Shown: positions 8,000-15,838 of the stretch, piece after piece
How positions within the stretch are numbered: position 1 is the stretch's first letter
How the letters are laid out: every line of letters begins with the position of its first letter
Made by a program: the position numbers and the translations under genes
The notes under the pieces: model-generated
Databases searched by the model: none
What the model saw: only the letters and a program-made list of their open reading frames with translations
What the model was told of the DNA's origin: nothing
Origin: JABFRJ01 sp031379035
GTDB taxonomy: Bacteria > Pseudomonadota > Alphaproteobacteria > Rhizobiales > Hyphomicrobiaceae
DNA length: 64,000 nucleotides
NCBI GenBank assembly: GCA_031379035.1
Contig: JANNEU010000329.1
Span: 13,850-77,849 of the forward strand
Direction: 5' to 3'

Positions 8000-9574
8000 C
8001 TACCACTCCCCGAACCGATAGCCGCGCGCCTTGGCACCGCCGGTCAGTTTTTCGATCGTTTCGTAGCTCATCGTCGTGCGCGTCTTCAGGTTCATGAGCC
8101 AGTGCAGCAGCCGGTCTTTCATCTCGGCGCGCACGTCTGCGAAGGCGCCGATGCTCCCGAGGTCGGTTTGCTCTTGTGGGTCCGCATCGAGATCGAACAA
8201 CTGCGGCGCGAAGCCTTCGAAGTAGATGTACTTCCAGCGCTTGGTGCGCACCATGAAGCCGCGCGCCTGGTTCGGCGAAAGCCCCAAAGTACGCCGCGCA
8301 TGGCGGAACGAAAAATCCGTGTCGCAGTGCACCGCTTCACGCCAACCGTCTGGCTTGGCCCCTGCCAGCAGCGGCACCAGCGATGTACCTTCTAGGCGAT
8401 GGCGCACCAGGGGCGCACCTGCCATCTCAACAAACGTTGGCACTAGATCGATCGCCTCGACGAGATCCGCTGAAACGGTCCCGCGTGTCGTGTCTGCCGT
8501 CGAGCGCGGGTCCATGACGATCAGCGGAATGCGCACGCTTTCCTCGTGAAACAGCTCTTTCTCGCCCAACCAATGGTCGCCGAGATAGTCGCCGTGGTCC
8601 GAGGTGACGACGATGATCGTGTCCTCAGCCAAGCCGCGCTTGTTGAGGTGCGCGACCACCCGTCCGATATGATAATCACACTGCGAGATCAACCCCATGT
8701 AAGCCGGGATCACCGTCTCGCGCACCTCGGGCCGTGAAAAGTTGACGCTTTCCTCGTGCTTCATAAAGGCGGCGACCACTGCATGCGGATTGTCGCGCTC
8801 ATGCTGCGTCGCGTTCTGCGCGATGACATGCTCGGGGCCGTACATGTCGTGATAGGGAGCCGGCGCGATGTAAGGCCAGTGCGGCTTGATGTAACTCAAA
8901 TGCAAGCACCACGGCCGGTCGCCGGTTTGATCGATGAACTCCATCGCCCGGTCGGTCATGTAGGCGGTTTCGGAGTGCTCCTCCTTCACGCGCGCTGGCC
9001 GGCGGGCGTTACGCATCGACCAGCCACTGGCGACCTTGCCGTCTGCATCAATCACTGAGTTCGCGTACGTGTGCCAAGGGTTGTCGCCCGGATAGCCCTT
9101 CTGCCGGAGCCAGCGATTATAGGCGAGGTCTGTGTGCTGGGCTTCATCCGGATGCAGTCCGTCGTCGCGCTCAAACTCTTCGAAACCACACGCTGTCGCC
9201 GCCACGCCGGTATCGGTCCCCTCACCAATTCCCAGCCGCGCCATGCCCTCCGCATCCGCCTTGAAATGCGTCTTGCCGACGAGAGCCGTCCGATACCCTT
9301 GCGGCTTGAGATAGTCGCCGAGCGTCATCTCGTCCACGCGCAGGGGGAAGTTGTTATAGGTCGCGCCGTGGCTGATGTTATAGCGCCCCGTATAGAACGA
9401 CATGCGCGAGCCGCCACACACGGGCGACTGCACGAAGGCGCGATCAAAGCGCACGCCTCGCATAGCCAACGCATCGATATGCGGCGTCTTGATATGGGGA
9501 TGGCCCGAACAGCCAAGGTAGTCCCACCGCAACTGATCAGCCATGATGAAGAGGATGTTCGGCAATCGCGGCAT
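8000..9574 (-). CDS. Sulfatase-family hydrolase with atypical nucleophile motif
   Basis: A 524-residue protein of the alkaline-phosphatase superfamily, sulfatase / phosphonate monoester hydrolase branch. The metal and nucleophile regions are 'PNILFIMADQLRWDYLG' (about 5-21), 'SPVCGGSRMSFYTGRY' with Cys53 as the candidate formylglycine residue, 'VGKTHF' (about 99-104) and 'VVTSDHGDYLGDHWL' (about 320-334). The core reads C-G-G-S-R, whereas the canonical signature is C-x-P-S-R. There is no signal peptide, so the enzyme is probably cytosolic. It heads a co-directional group with the cyclase, aminotransferase and HAD genes. Sulfate-ester, phosphodiester or phosphonate-ester substrates are all possible. 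Confidence 0.87.
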   Translation of the reverse strand: MPRLPNILFIMADQLRWDYLGCSGHPHIKTPHIDALAMRGVRFDRAFVQSPVCGGSRMSFYTGRYNISHGATYNNFPLRVDEMTLGDYLKPQGYRTALVGKTHFKADAEGMARLGIGEGTDTGVAATACGFEEFERDDGLHPDEAQHTDLAYNRWLRQKGYPGDNPWHTYANSVIDADGKVASGWSMRNARRPARVKEEHSETAYMTDRAMEFIDQTGDRPWCLHLSYIKPHWPYIAPAPYHDMYGPEHVIAQNATQHERDNPHAVVAAFMKHEESVNFSRPEVRETVIPAYMGLISQCDYHIGRVVAHLNKRGLAEDTIIVVTSDHGDYLGDHWLGEKELFHEESVRIPLIVMDPRSTADTTRGTVSADLVEAIDLVPTFVEMAGAPLVRHRLEGTSLVPLLAGAKPDGWREAVHCDTDFSFRHARRTLGLSPNQARGFMVRTKRWKYIYFEGFAPQLFDLDADPQEQTDLGSIGAFADVRAEMKDRLLHWLMNLKTRTTMSYETIEKLTGGAKARGYRFGEW

Positions 9575-9757
9575 ATTGTGACCCGATGTATGGCGAGGTT
9601 TCTACAACTCACTATGCCTCATGAGTGTCTGCGCCGTCCTGCTTAAACCCGCGCATTTCTGCACAGGCCGAAGGGATCGCGCCGGTGGCGTGTTTGCTGG
9701 AACCCTTGAAATCCTCTGCCGACAACCCACATCCGTGCTGTCAGCCGGGCCCCTCTG

Positions 9758-9776
9758 GCAACCAAAGTTTGGTTGC
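9758..9776. promoter_or_regulatory. 19-bp perfect palindrome upstream of the TerC gene
   Basis: GCAACCAAA-G-TTTGGTTGC is exactly symmetrical about base 9767. It lies 46 bp before the preferred start of the TerC gene, in a 248-bp gap (9575-9822) that otherwise shows nothing. It may be an operator or an RNA hairpin. No T-run follows. Confidence 0.6.
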
Positions 9777-9822
9777 GATGTCGGCTTTCCGTTTATTCGG
9801 ATCGCGCACTCAGAGGCCTCGC

Positions 9823-10821
9823 ATGGAAATCTTAGCTGCTGTTCTTTTCGCCGATGTTCTCGGCAAGCCGGCCTGGATGTGGCTGGCGTTCGTCGGCATT
9901 GTTGTTGCGCTGCTGGTGCTCGATCTCGGCCTGCTCCACACCGATCATCGCGAAATCGCCGTTGGCGAAAGCTTCGTGCTGTCAGCCGCTTATATCTCGG
10001 TCGGGCTGCTATTCGGTGCCGGCGTCTGGTTGACCCTCGGTTCCCAGGCGGGCATGGAGTATTTGACGGGCTTTGCCATCGAGAAAGCCCTGGCGATGGA
10101 CAACGTGTTTGTCATCGCCATGATCTTCACCTACTTCGCCGTGCCCTTGAAGTATCAGCATCGCGTGCTGTTCTGGGGCATTCTCGGCGTGATCGTATTG
10201 CGCGCGCTGATGATCGGCGTTGGTGCAGCCATCGTCTCACAGTTCTCCTGGGTGCTCTCGCTGTTTGCGGTGTTCCTCATTGCGACCGGCATCAAGATGC
10301 TGATGGTGACCGACAAGCCCTACGATGTTGCGACGAACCCGGTCTTGGCGTTCATGCGCCGCCGCTTCAACGTCACCGGAAGCCATCACGCTGAGCGGTT
10401 CTTCGTCCGTGCGCCGGATGCGGGCGGAAAATCAACCTTGTTCATGACGCCACTGTTTCTAGCGTTGGTGCTCATCGAAATCGCTGACGTCATCTTCGCT
10501 GTCGATAGCGTGCCAGCAATCTTCGCGATCACCACCGATCCCTTCATCGTCTACACGTCAAATATCTTTGCAATTCTCGGCCTGCGCGCGCTGTATTTTG
10601 CTCTCGCCGCCATGGTTGATCGCTTCAAGTATCTGAAGGTCGCTTTGGCCGTCGTCTTGATCTTTGTTGGCGGGAAGGTGCTCGCAGCAGATATGCTGGG
10701 CATTTCGAAGATCCCGCCCGCACTGTCGCTGGCGATCACGTTCGGCATCCTGGCCGCCGGGGTGATTATCTCATGGATCAAGACCCGCAGCGTTGCTGCC
10801 TCAACCAATGCCGCAGAGTAA
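9823..10821 (+). CDS. TerC-family integral membrane protein (Alx/YkoY-like)
   Basis: A 332-residue polytopic membrane protein. Two conserved acidic segments inside helices, 'LLVLDLGLLH' with 'GFAIEKALAMDNVFVIAMIF', and the repeat-related 'LIEIADVIFAVDSVPAIFAI', are diagnostic of the TerC family, linked to tellurite resistance and metal (manganese) homeostasis. The ATG at 9823 follows an AGAGG Shine-Dalgarno sequence. Longer in-frame starts at 9625 and 9778 would add a segment unlike the family. The gene ends 4 bp before the convergent membrane protein gene at 10826. Confidence 0.9.
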   Translation: MEILAAVLFADVLGKPAWMWLAFVGIVVALLVLDLGLLHTDHREIAVGESFVLSAAYISVGLLFGAGVWLTLGSQAGMEYLTGFAIEKALAMDNVFVIAMIFTYFAVPLKYQHRVLFWGILGVIVLRALMIGVGAAIVSQFSWVLSLFAVFLIATGIKMLMVTDKPYDVATNPVLAFMRRRFNVTGSHHAERFFVRAPDAGGKSTLFMTPLFLALVLIEIADVIFAVDSVPAIFAITTDPFIVYTSNIFAILGLRALYFALAAMVDRFKYLKVALAVVLIFVGGKVLAADMLGISKIPPALSLAITFGILAAGVIISWIKTRSVAASTNAAE

Positions 10822-10825
10822 CGCT

Positions 10826-11467
10826 TTAGCCTTTCAGGCGCGGCATCAGTCCGGACAGCCGCTGTTTGAGGGCCACAACAAACGGCGCCAGCTTTTGCTT
10901 CACGCGCGTCTTCAGCATTCTGCCATAGCGCCAGGCCCAGCTGCGGCGGATCTCCTCGTGCAACGCATGCAGACGCGGTGCCAGCAGGTCATATCCGCGC
11001 TTGAACCAGCCGATGCGCATCAACTGAGGTGCGGTGAGCTGGTAAAGACGCGCCACCACCGCCGTGCCGACCACTTTGGCACCGATGAACAGGGCCGCTG
11101 CGCTGAGCGTGTGCCCCTGCGCAATCAAGAACAAGGCGAGCAGTTTCAGCGGCAGCAGGAACACCGTCGGCAGGCCGAAGGCCACCAGCGCACCGTAGGG
11201 CGGCAGCTTGGCAATCCAGCGTTCGAGTGCCGCGACTGGCGCGAGGCGGGTGAGCCGCGAGAAGAAGGCAACGAGCGGCTGCCAGCCCCATTGCTCGAAG
11301 ATGACGAGCAGCGCCAGCAGCACACCGAGCGCGCGCTTGACCCATAACCATGCGAGCCGCGCCAATGCGCTCGCCGCTTGGCTGAAACCACGCCCAATCA
11401 GCCCCAGGCCCTGGCGAAGCCGGTGCACGAGGACCGTGGGGTCAGATTTGCTCGGCGTATCGGACAT
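10826..11467 (-). CDS. Membrane-anchored hypothetical protein
   Basis: A 213-residue basic protein with two or three hydrophobic segments, at about residues 40-57 ('RALGVLLALLVIFEQWGW') and 88-130 ('YGALVAFGLPTVFLLPLKLLA...'), followed by a Lys/Arg-rich C-terminal third. The distribution of positive charge suggests a cytoplasmic C-terminus. I do not recognise a characterised family and no catalytic motif is visible. Its 3' end converges tightly on the TerC gene (4-bp gap). Confidence 0.75.
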   Translation of the reverse strand: MSDTPSKSDPTVLVHRLRQGLGLIGRGFSQAASALARLAWLWVKRALGVLLALLVIFEQWGWQPLVAFFSRLTRLAPVAALERWIAKLPPYGALVAFGLPTVFLLPLKLLALFLIAQGHTLSAAALFIGAKVVGTAVVARLYQLTAPQLMRIGWFKRGYDLLAPRLHALHEEIRRSWAWRYGRMLKTRVKQKLAPFVVALKQRLSGLMPRLKG

Positions 11468-11470
11468 GCA

Positions 11471-11515
11471 ACGTGTGGCTCGGGAAACGATGGCTCGGCA
11501 AGCGATGGCTGGGCG
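11471..11515. repeat. 15-bp imperfect tandem repeat, three copies
   Basis: Three successive 15-base units (11471-11485, 11486-11500, 11501-11515) share the core TGGCTCGG with small changes. The array begins 4 bp upstream of the start codon of the minus-strand membrane protein gene, so it lies in its 5' leader. The rest of the gap 11468-11587 shows nothing. Confidence 0.6.
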
Positions 11516-11587
11516 CGCGCCGCCATACTGCGCAGCTTACGTCCTCATGGTTGCCAAACCCTGACCACGCATGATGGCAAGAACTTG

Positions 11588-12142
11588 TTATCTTTTGACA
11601 ATATCGACGTCGACCAAGCGCCATGACAAGCCCTGCAAGGCCAAAGTCGAGACGATGCGCGCGTTCGAAAGTTTGGGATGAACAGATTCAACACGGAACC
11701 GTGTGAGGCTTTCAAAGAACGCCCAGCGAATGCGGCGCGGTGGGACCGGATCGTCTGGGTCTTCGGTGTCGTCACTCGGCGGCGGCGGTTGGGCGGTGCC
11801 CGGAAACCGCTCCAGTACGAACGCGCGGCCGGCCAAAATGCGCGCGAGATTGCCAGGGGTCACGAACGTTTCTACTGCCGCGTCCGAGATCGTGCCGCCG
11901 ATGGCGCGCTTCAACAGTCCGCCAACAACGCCGCTTTTGTCGGCATCTTCGCGCAGGGCTGCCGCCAGCCGTGGCTTCATCGCCTTCCGAAGCGTGGGAA
12001 AATCGACGCGGGCCGCGAGGCTGGCCGTATCCCTATTGCGCATGGCCTGCCTGAGGTGCCAACCCGCCCACATGGGTCCGGAGATGTAGATCAGAAGTAG
12101 CGCGACCGACCCCCAGATCGCCCATTTCAACTCGCGTTTCAT
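11588..12142 (-). CDS. DUF2939-type membrane-anchored protein
   Basis: A 184-residue protein with one N-terminal transmembrane helix ('WAIWGSVALLLIYISGPMWAGW', about residues 6-27). A DUF2939-like domain follows, starting at 'HLRQAMRNRDTASLAARVDFPTLRKAMKPRLA'. The 'A...RD...LAARVDFPTLR..M' pattern is the family signature and probably forms a helical hairpin outside the membrane. A Pro/Asp-rich linker lies at about 118-133. The inner ATG at 12142 directly precedes the helix and is preferred to 12199. Function is unknown in the family. Confidence 0.78.
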   Translation of the reverse strand: MKRELKWAIWGSVALLLIYISGPMWAGWHLRQAMRNRDTASLAARVDFPTLRKAMKPRLAAALREDADKSGVVGGLLKRAIGGTISDAAVETFVTPGNLARILAGRAFVLERFPGTAQPPPPSDDTEDPDDPVPPRRIRWAFFESLTRFRVESVHPKLSNARIVSTLALQGLSWRLVDVDIVKR

Positions 12143-12321
12143 GCCCGCCTCCCCGCCACGTGCGCCTGCCACCATAGGCGCGACGTGCGTCTCTCGCAAA
12201 AGTTGGCCTTGGGTGTGGCGTCATCAGCAAGCTGCCTCTGATCCATCGACGTGAGGGGCGTGATGACCTAAAGCTTGCTGGAGCATCGCTTTGTTTTCCT
12301 CCTCGAGATCGTGCTAGGCTT

Positions 12322-13050
12322 ATGTCAGTTTTAATGCCCACATCATCGTCCCTGCCCGGCACGCTGCAGTCCGCTAAATTCATCCGCGTGTCGGGTGCGG
12401 CTATGCGCACCCTCGTCTCGGCTCACGGTCTCTTAAGCGATTGGGATCAGTTCGCCGCCAGCTGGCAGCGCCTCGGGCCCGACACCTACATGGCTGACGG
12501 TGGCCGCTATCGCCGCCGCAGACACGCAGTGTTCGCGTGCGCTGACAAAGGGCCGATCACGCGCCAGCCCCATCAACCGCACTACCAGAGTGTCGACCAC
12601 AACACGCTCAACGGCGGTATCGAGCGCTGGTTTGAGCCCGTGGAGGAGGAGATCGGTGCCGGTGCCGCCTGCTCCGCCCTCCTTGCTCTTTGCCGTGCCG
12701 TATTCTCTGCTGCCGCACCGGCTGCCAAGCCTTGGCGTATCGAACTGCATCAGTTTCGCATCGAGGCCAAACCAGGCACCGCCGGCAAACCGACGCCCGA
12801 AGGGATGCACCGCGACGGCGTCGACTTTGTGCTGGTGATGATGGTTAAGCGCACCAACATCAAGAGCGGCGAAACCATTATGACGGCAGCCGATCACCAA
12901 CCGTTGGGTCAGTTCACGTTGACCGAGCCCTTCGACGCGGTGCTGCTCGACGACCATCATGTCTTCCACGGCGTGACGCCTGTCGAGCCGTTGGATCCAA
13001 CACAGCCCGCCTATCGCGATGTGCTGGTCGTCACATTCCGGCGGGCCTGA
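12322..13050 (+). CDS. 2-oxoglutarate/Fe(II) dioxygenase-like protein (2OG-Fe_Oxy_2, BsmA/IDO type)
   Basis: A 242-residue protein resembling the family that includes L-isoleucine 4-hydroxylase and BsmA, which hydroxylate free amino acids with Fe(II) and 2-oxoglutarate. The iron ligand motif HxD is seen in 'GMHRDGVDFVLVMM' (about residues 159-172). The distal histidine is in 'DDHHVFHGVTPVEP' (about 211-224), followed by 'RDVLVVTFRR' with the Arg expected to hold 2-oxoglutarate. The upstream gap 12143-12321 shows no other gene. The substrate is unknown. Confidence 0.83.
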   Translation: MSVLMPTSSSLPGTLQSAKFIRVSGAAMRTLVSAHGLLSDWDQFAASWQRLGPDTYMADGGRYRRRRHAVFACADKGPITRQPHQPHYQSVDHNTLNGGIERWFEPVEEEIGAGAACSALLALCRAVFSAAAPAAKPWRIELHQFRIEAKPGTAGKPTPEGMHRDGVDFVLVMMVKRTNIKSGETIMTAADHQPLGQFTLTEPFDAVLLDDHHVFHGVTPVEPLDPTQPAYRDVLVVTFRRA

Positions 13051-13207
13051 GGGTAAACCGGGGGGCAAGATATGACGAATTGGGCATCGTCCCACGCGTG
13101 CAGGGCGTGCAATGTGGTTGCGGTCCCACCCCGCTTGCCTCCACTCTATTGAGAAGGTCTACCGACTCGTTTCGGTGCGACAGTCTTCAGCCAGCCGGCG
13201 GCACATT

Positions 13208-14653
13208 ATGGACACCGGGCACCCCATCGCTGATCTTTCCGGTTCCGCCGCTCCTGCGGGGGCGCAAAACCTGCTCGCTGCAATCTCTGACTTCTGCCGT
13301 CAACACCAGATGGCTCAGACCACGTTTGGTCGCCGCGCTGTCAACGATGGCAAGTTCGTTTCTCGGCTCAGGGATGGTGCTCGCATCACGCCGGAAACGC
13401 TGGTGCGGCTGCAAGCGTTTATGACCACCCACGGCTACACCGCTCCCACCAGCCCGCCAGAGCTGGAGGCGTTGATCCGCCCGCGCGACCACTTTCCAGC
13501 GTCCATCGACGACCCTGTGGCCGCCCCAAAAGAGAAGAATTTCCGGTTCTTCGATAACCGTCAAAAGTATCTGCTTTTTGTGAACACCTGCTCTGAGAAG
13601 GAGGTCATCGCCGGCCGCGTGCGCCTGGAGCTCGCACACCTCACCCCCGAGCCTCCCGCGCTCCGCGTGTTCGATGCCGGCATGGGCGATGGTACCGTGC
13701 TCACACGTGTGATGCGCCAGATGCATCAGAAGTTTCCGACCATTCCGTTCCACATCGTTGGTAAAGAGATCAGCCTCGAAGACGTGCGGCTCTCACTCGA
13801 CAAGATGGCTGACCGCTTTTTTGAGCATCCCGCGACTGTGCTCATCGTCACGAATATGTATTACTCCGAGGCACCTTGGCTCTCGCCACGCAGCGCAACA
13901 GCCGCCGCTGCGCTTGTGTGGAAAGACGTCTCACTCACTGGGACCACATCGAGCGATTTTGCCGATCAGATTACAGCGCTCGAACCGTTCCTGGCTCAGA
14001 ACTGGCAGGCCAAGCACAGCGCTAAGACCGGCAACCCCATTTACGAGCGACCCACAGTGCTTGTGATTTATCGTGATGATCACAAGTTTCTTTTGCACGA
14101 CAGCATCCCCCGCCCCGGTAAGGCTCACGCCGACTACGATCTCGTCATTGCCTCACAACCGTACCGCTTGCGGGTCCCTGCCAGCTTCAAGGCCCAGAAG
14201 GTGATTGCGCCGTTGGCGCGAGCGCTGCGGCCCGGGGGCCGGTTGCTTGGTATCCACTCCGCCGGCGGCGATCCTGGGCTTGAAATCATCCAGAAAGTCT
14301 GGCCCGGCGAGCAGCCTTTCACGTCGAACCGCCACGAACTCTTATCTGCTGTGCGCGCAGATTTAGGATCTGAAGCGCGGCTCTACAACTTCAACACCTA
14401 TGCCGACGCGCGGAGTATCTTTCGCTATGACATGCACACCCTGCCCAGCGAAATCTCCGGCTCCAGCATCGGCACATCGACGCTGTTTGCAGCCTGGAAC
14501 GCGGCTGTTTACGTCGCGCAAATCGACGACGAACGCCTCACCGAGGCACTTGGCCAGCGGCGCTATCTCGACGCCACCAATGAGGTTCTGCAAACCCATG
14601 GCAGCCTATGGTTTCAGGACGAAAGCTACGTGATCTCCAAGAAACGCCACTAA
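13208..14653 (+). CDS. Fusion of an HTH-like N-terminus and a SAM-dependent methyltransferase
   Basis: A 481-residue protein. Residues about 20-75 ('LLAAISDFCRQHQMAQTTFG', then 'NDGKFVSRLRDGARITPETL') look like a lambda-repressor-type helix-turn-helix. The rest has class I methyltransferase features: motif I 'VFDAGMGDGTVLTRVM' (about 155-170), an acidic/post-I region, 'YDLVIASQPYRL' at the motif IV position (about 310-321) and 'ALRPGGRLLGIHSAGGD' (about 340-356). Between motifs I and IV lies a long insertion of about 140 residues. The ATG at 13208 starts directly before the HTH segment. The MetF-like gene follows 12 bp later, so the pair probably works in methyl or one-carbon transfer. The acceptor is unknown. 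Confidence 0.78.
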   Translation: MDTGHPIADLSGSAAPAGAQNLLAAISDFCRQHQMAQTTFGRRAVNDGKFVSRLRDGARITPETLVRLQAFMTTHGYTAPTSPPELEALIRPRDHFPASIDDPVAAPKEKNFRFFDNRQKYLLFVNTCSEKEVIAGRVRLELAHLTPEPPALRVFDAGMGDGTVLTRVMRQMHQKFPTIPFHIVGKEISLEDVRLSLDKMADRFFEHPATVLIVTNMYYSEAPWLSPRSATAAAALVWKDVSLTGTTSSDFADQITALEPFLAQNWQAKHSAKTGNPIYERPTVLVIYRDDHKFLLHDSIPRPGKAHADYDLVIASQPYRLRVPASFKAQKVIAPLARALRPGGRLLGIHSAGGDPGLEIIQKVWPGEQPFTSNRHELLSAVRADLGSEARLYNFNTYADARSIFRYDMHTLPSEISGSSIGTSTLFAAWNAAVYVAQIDDERLTEALGQRRYLDATNEVLQTHGSLWFQDESYVISKKRH

Positions 14654-14665
14654 GCGAGCACGCCC

Positions 14666-15568
14666 ATGACCGCGACAACGCCGATCGCCCTCCGCACTGT
14701 GCGCGCCGCTGCACACAACACGCAGCACGAGACGGTGCGTGACTTGGTCCGTAGTGGCTCGTTGGAAATGGGTGCTGACCGGCCGAAGGACGCCCGCGCG
14801 ATTGCTGATCTGTTGCCTGGCGGTACGCCCGTGTTCGTCAACCATTTGCCGAAGCACACGCTGGCCGACACGCTTGCCGGACTTGAAGCGGTTGCCGCTG
14901 CCGGGCTTGAGCCGGTGCCGCACCTCGCAGCGCGCCGCATCAAGTCGAGTGGGGAAGCCGCGAGCTTTCTCAACGCGGCGGTCGCGCGCGCCGGCGTCAG
15001 CAAGCTGCTCCTGCTCGGCGGCGACACACCCTCAGCCGCCGGCCCCTACGCCGATGCGTTGTCACTGTTGAACTCCGGCCTCATCGCAAAAGCAGGCATC
15101 CGCGAAGTGGCTTTCGCCGGCTATCCGGAAGGGCACCCCACCGTCGACGCCGACACCATGATTGACGCACTGGACGCCAAAATCGTAGCAGCCCGTGCGC
15201 AAGGTCTAGGCGTCCGCGTGATCACGCAGTTCTCGTTTGCGCCAGCCCGCATTCTTGATTTTTGTGTTTGGCTCCACCGGCGCGCGCCGGATGTGCCCAT
15301 CCAGGTCGGCATTCCTGGCCCTACGAGTCCGGCGAGTCTTATTCGTTTTGCCACCATTTGTGGTGTCGGGGCCTCTTTCCGAGCTATGACCAACCAGGGC
15401 ATGGGCGCCGTCCGGCTGCTCACTCATACTGACCCGAGCGAACAGCTGGCCATGATCGCGGCCCATCAGCGTTCAAACACTCACACCAATATCACGGGTG
15501 TCCACATGTTCAGTTTCGGCGGCGTCGCCAAAACCGCCCAGTGGATGAATGGCGTACTGCGAGGGTAG
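14666..15568 (+). CDS. Methylenetetrahydrofolate reductase-like protein (MetF family)
   Basis: A 300-residue TIM-barrel flavoprotein relative. Features in order are 'SLEMGADRPKDA' at the first strand (the E of the MTHFR active site), 'VPHLAARRIKS' (about 92-102), 'KLLLLGGDTPSAAGPY' (about 113-128), 'FAGYPEGHPTV' (about 151-161), 'ITQFSFAPARIL' and 'IQVGIPGPTS'. All are recognisable MetF positions. It is divergent from biosynthetic MetF and resembles the second copies found beside demethylation or methyltransferase genes. It lies 12 bp after the HTH-methyltransferase gene and is probably co-transcribed with it. It likely oxidises methyl-THF or reduces methylene-THF; the direction is inferred only. 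Confidence 0.82.
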   Translation: MTATTPIALRTVRAAAHNTQHETVRDLVRSGSLEMGADRPKDARAIADLLPGGTPVFVNHLPKHTLADTLAGLEAVAAAGLEPVPHLAARRIKSSGEAASFLNAAVARAGVSKLLLLGGDTPSAAGPYADALSLLNSGLIAKAGIREVAFAGYPEGHPTVDADTMIDALDAKIVAARAQGLGVRVITQFSFAPARILDFCVWLHRRAPDVPIQVGIPGPTSPASLIRFATICGVGASFRAMTNQGMGAVRLLTHTDPSEQLAMIAAHQRSNTHTNITGVHMFSFGGVAKTAQWMNGVLRG

Positions 15569-15676
15569 TCTGGCGCGCATGGCCGTTTGAGTGCAGCGTT
15601 TTGGCATGTAACTTGGTTTCCAGCGCAACGTTCAAGGTTTCTGCGCTGCCAGCGCCATAGTTGCCGGCGCGGAGGT

Positions 15677-15691
15677 ATGCAATTTTTGCAT
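15677..15691. promoter_or_regulatory. Palindrome ATGCAA-TTT-TTGCAT upstream of aceE
   Basis: Perfect 6-bp arms around three thymines, 148 bp before the aceE start in the 270-bp gap 15569-15838. The AT-rich 15-mer stands out from its GC-rich surroundings and resembles a dimeric regulator site. The protein that would bind it is not evident. Confidence 0.45.
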
Positions 15692-15796
15692 GACTTGCCC
15701 CAAGGCTTCAACGCACTGTGGACATTACTCGGCCGATTGCCGATTAACCGGCCACGCGGTCAGCTATTTTTGTTGCGCCGCCGACCGTGTATTCTG

Positions 15797-15815
15797 TCAA
15801 GGTGTCGCACCTTGA
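15797..15815. promoter_or_regulatory. Perfect palindrome TCAAGGTG-TCG-CACCTTGA at the aceE promoter
   Basis: Eight-base arms around a 3-nt centre end 23 bp before the aceE start codon. A possible -10 hexamer (TATTCT, 15790-15795) lies immediately upstream, so a bound protein would cover the transcription start. It does not match the PdhR consensus of enterobacteria (TTGGTnnnACCAA). It could also form an RNA hairpin in the leader. Confidence 0.6.
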
Positions 15816-15838
15816 TCCGCTCCGGAAAGACCACCTTC

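Noticed and set aside
9625..9822. yybP-ykoY (manganese) riboswitch before the TerC gene
   Set aside because: TerC genes often have one, but the conserved GGGGAGUA core and the paired loop sequence could not be found here.
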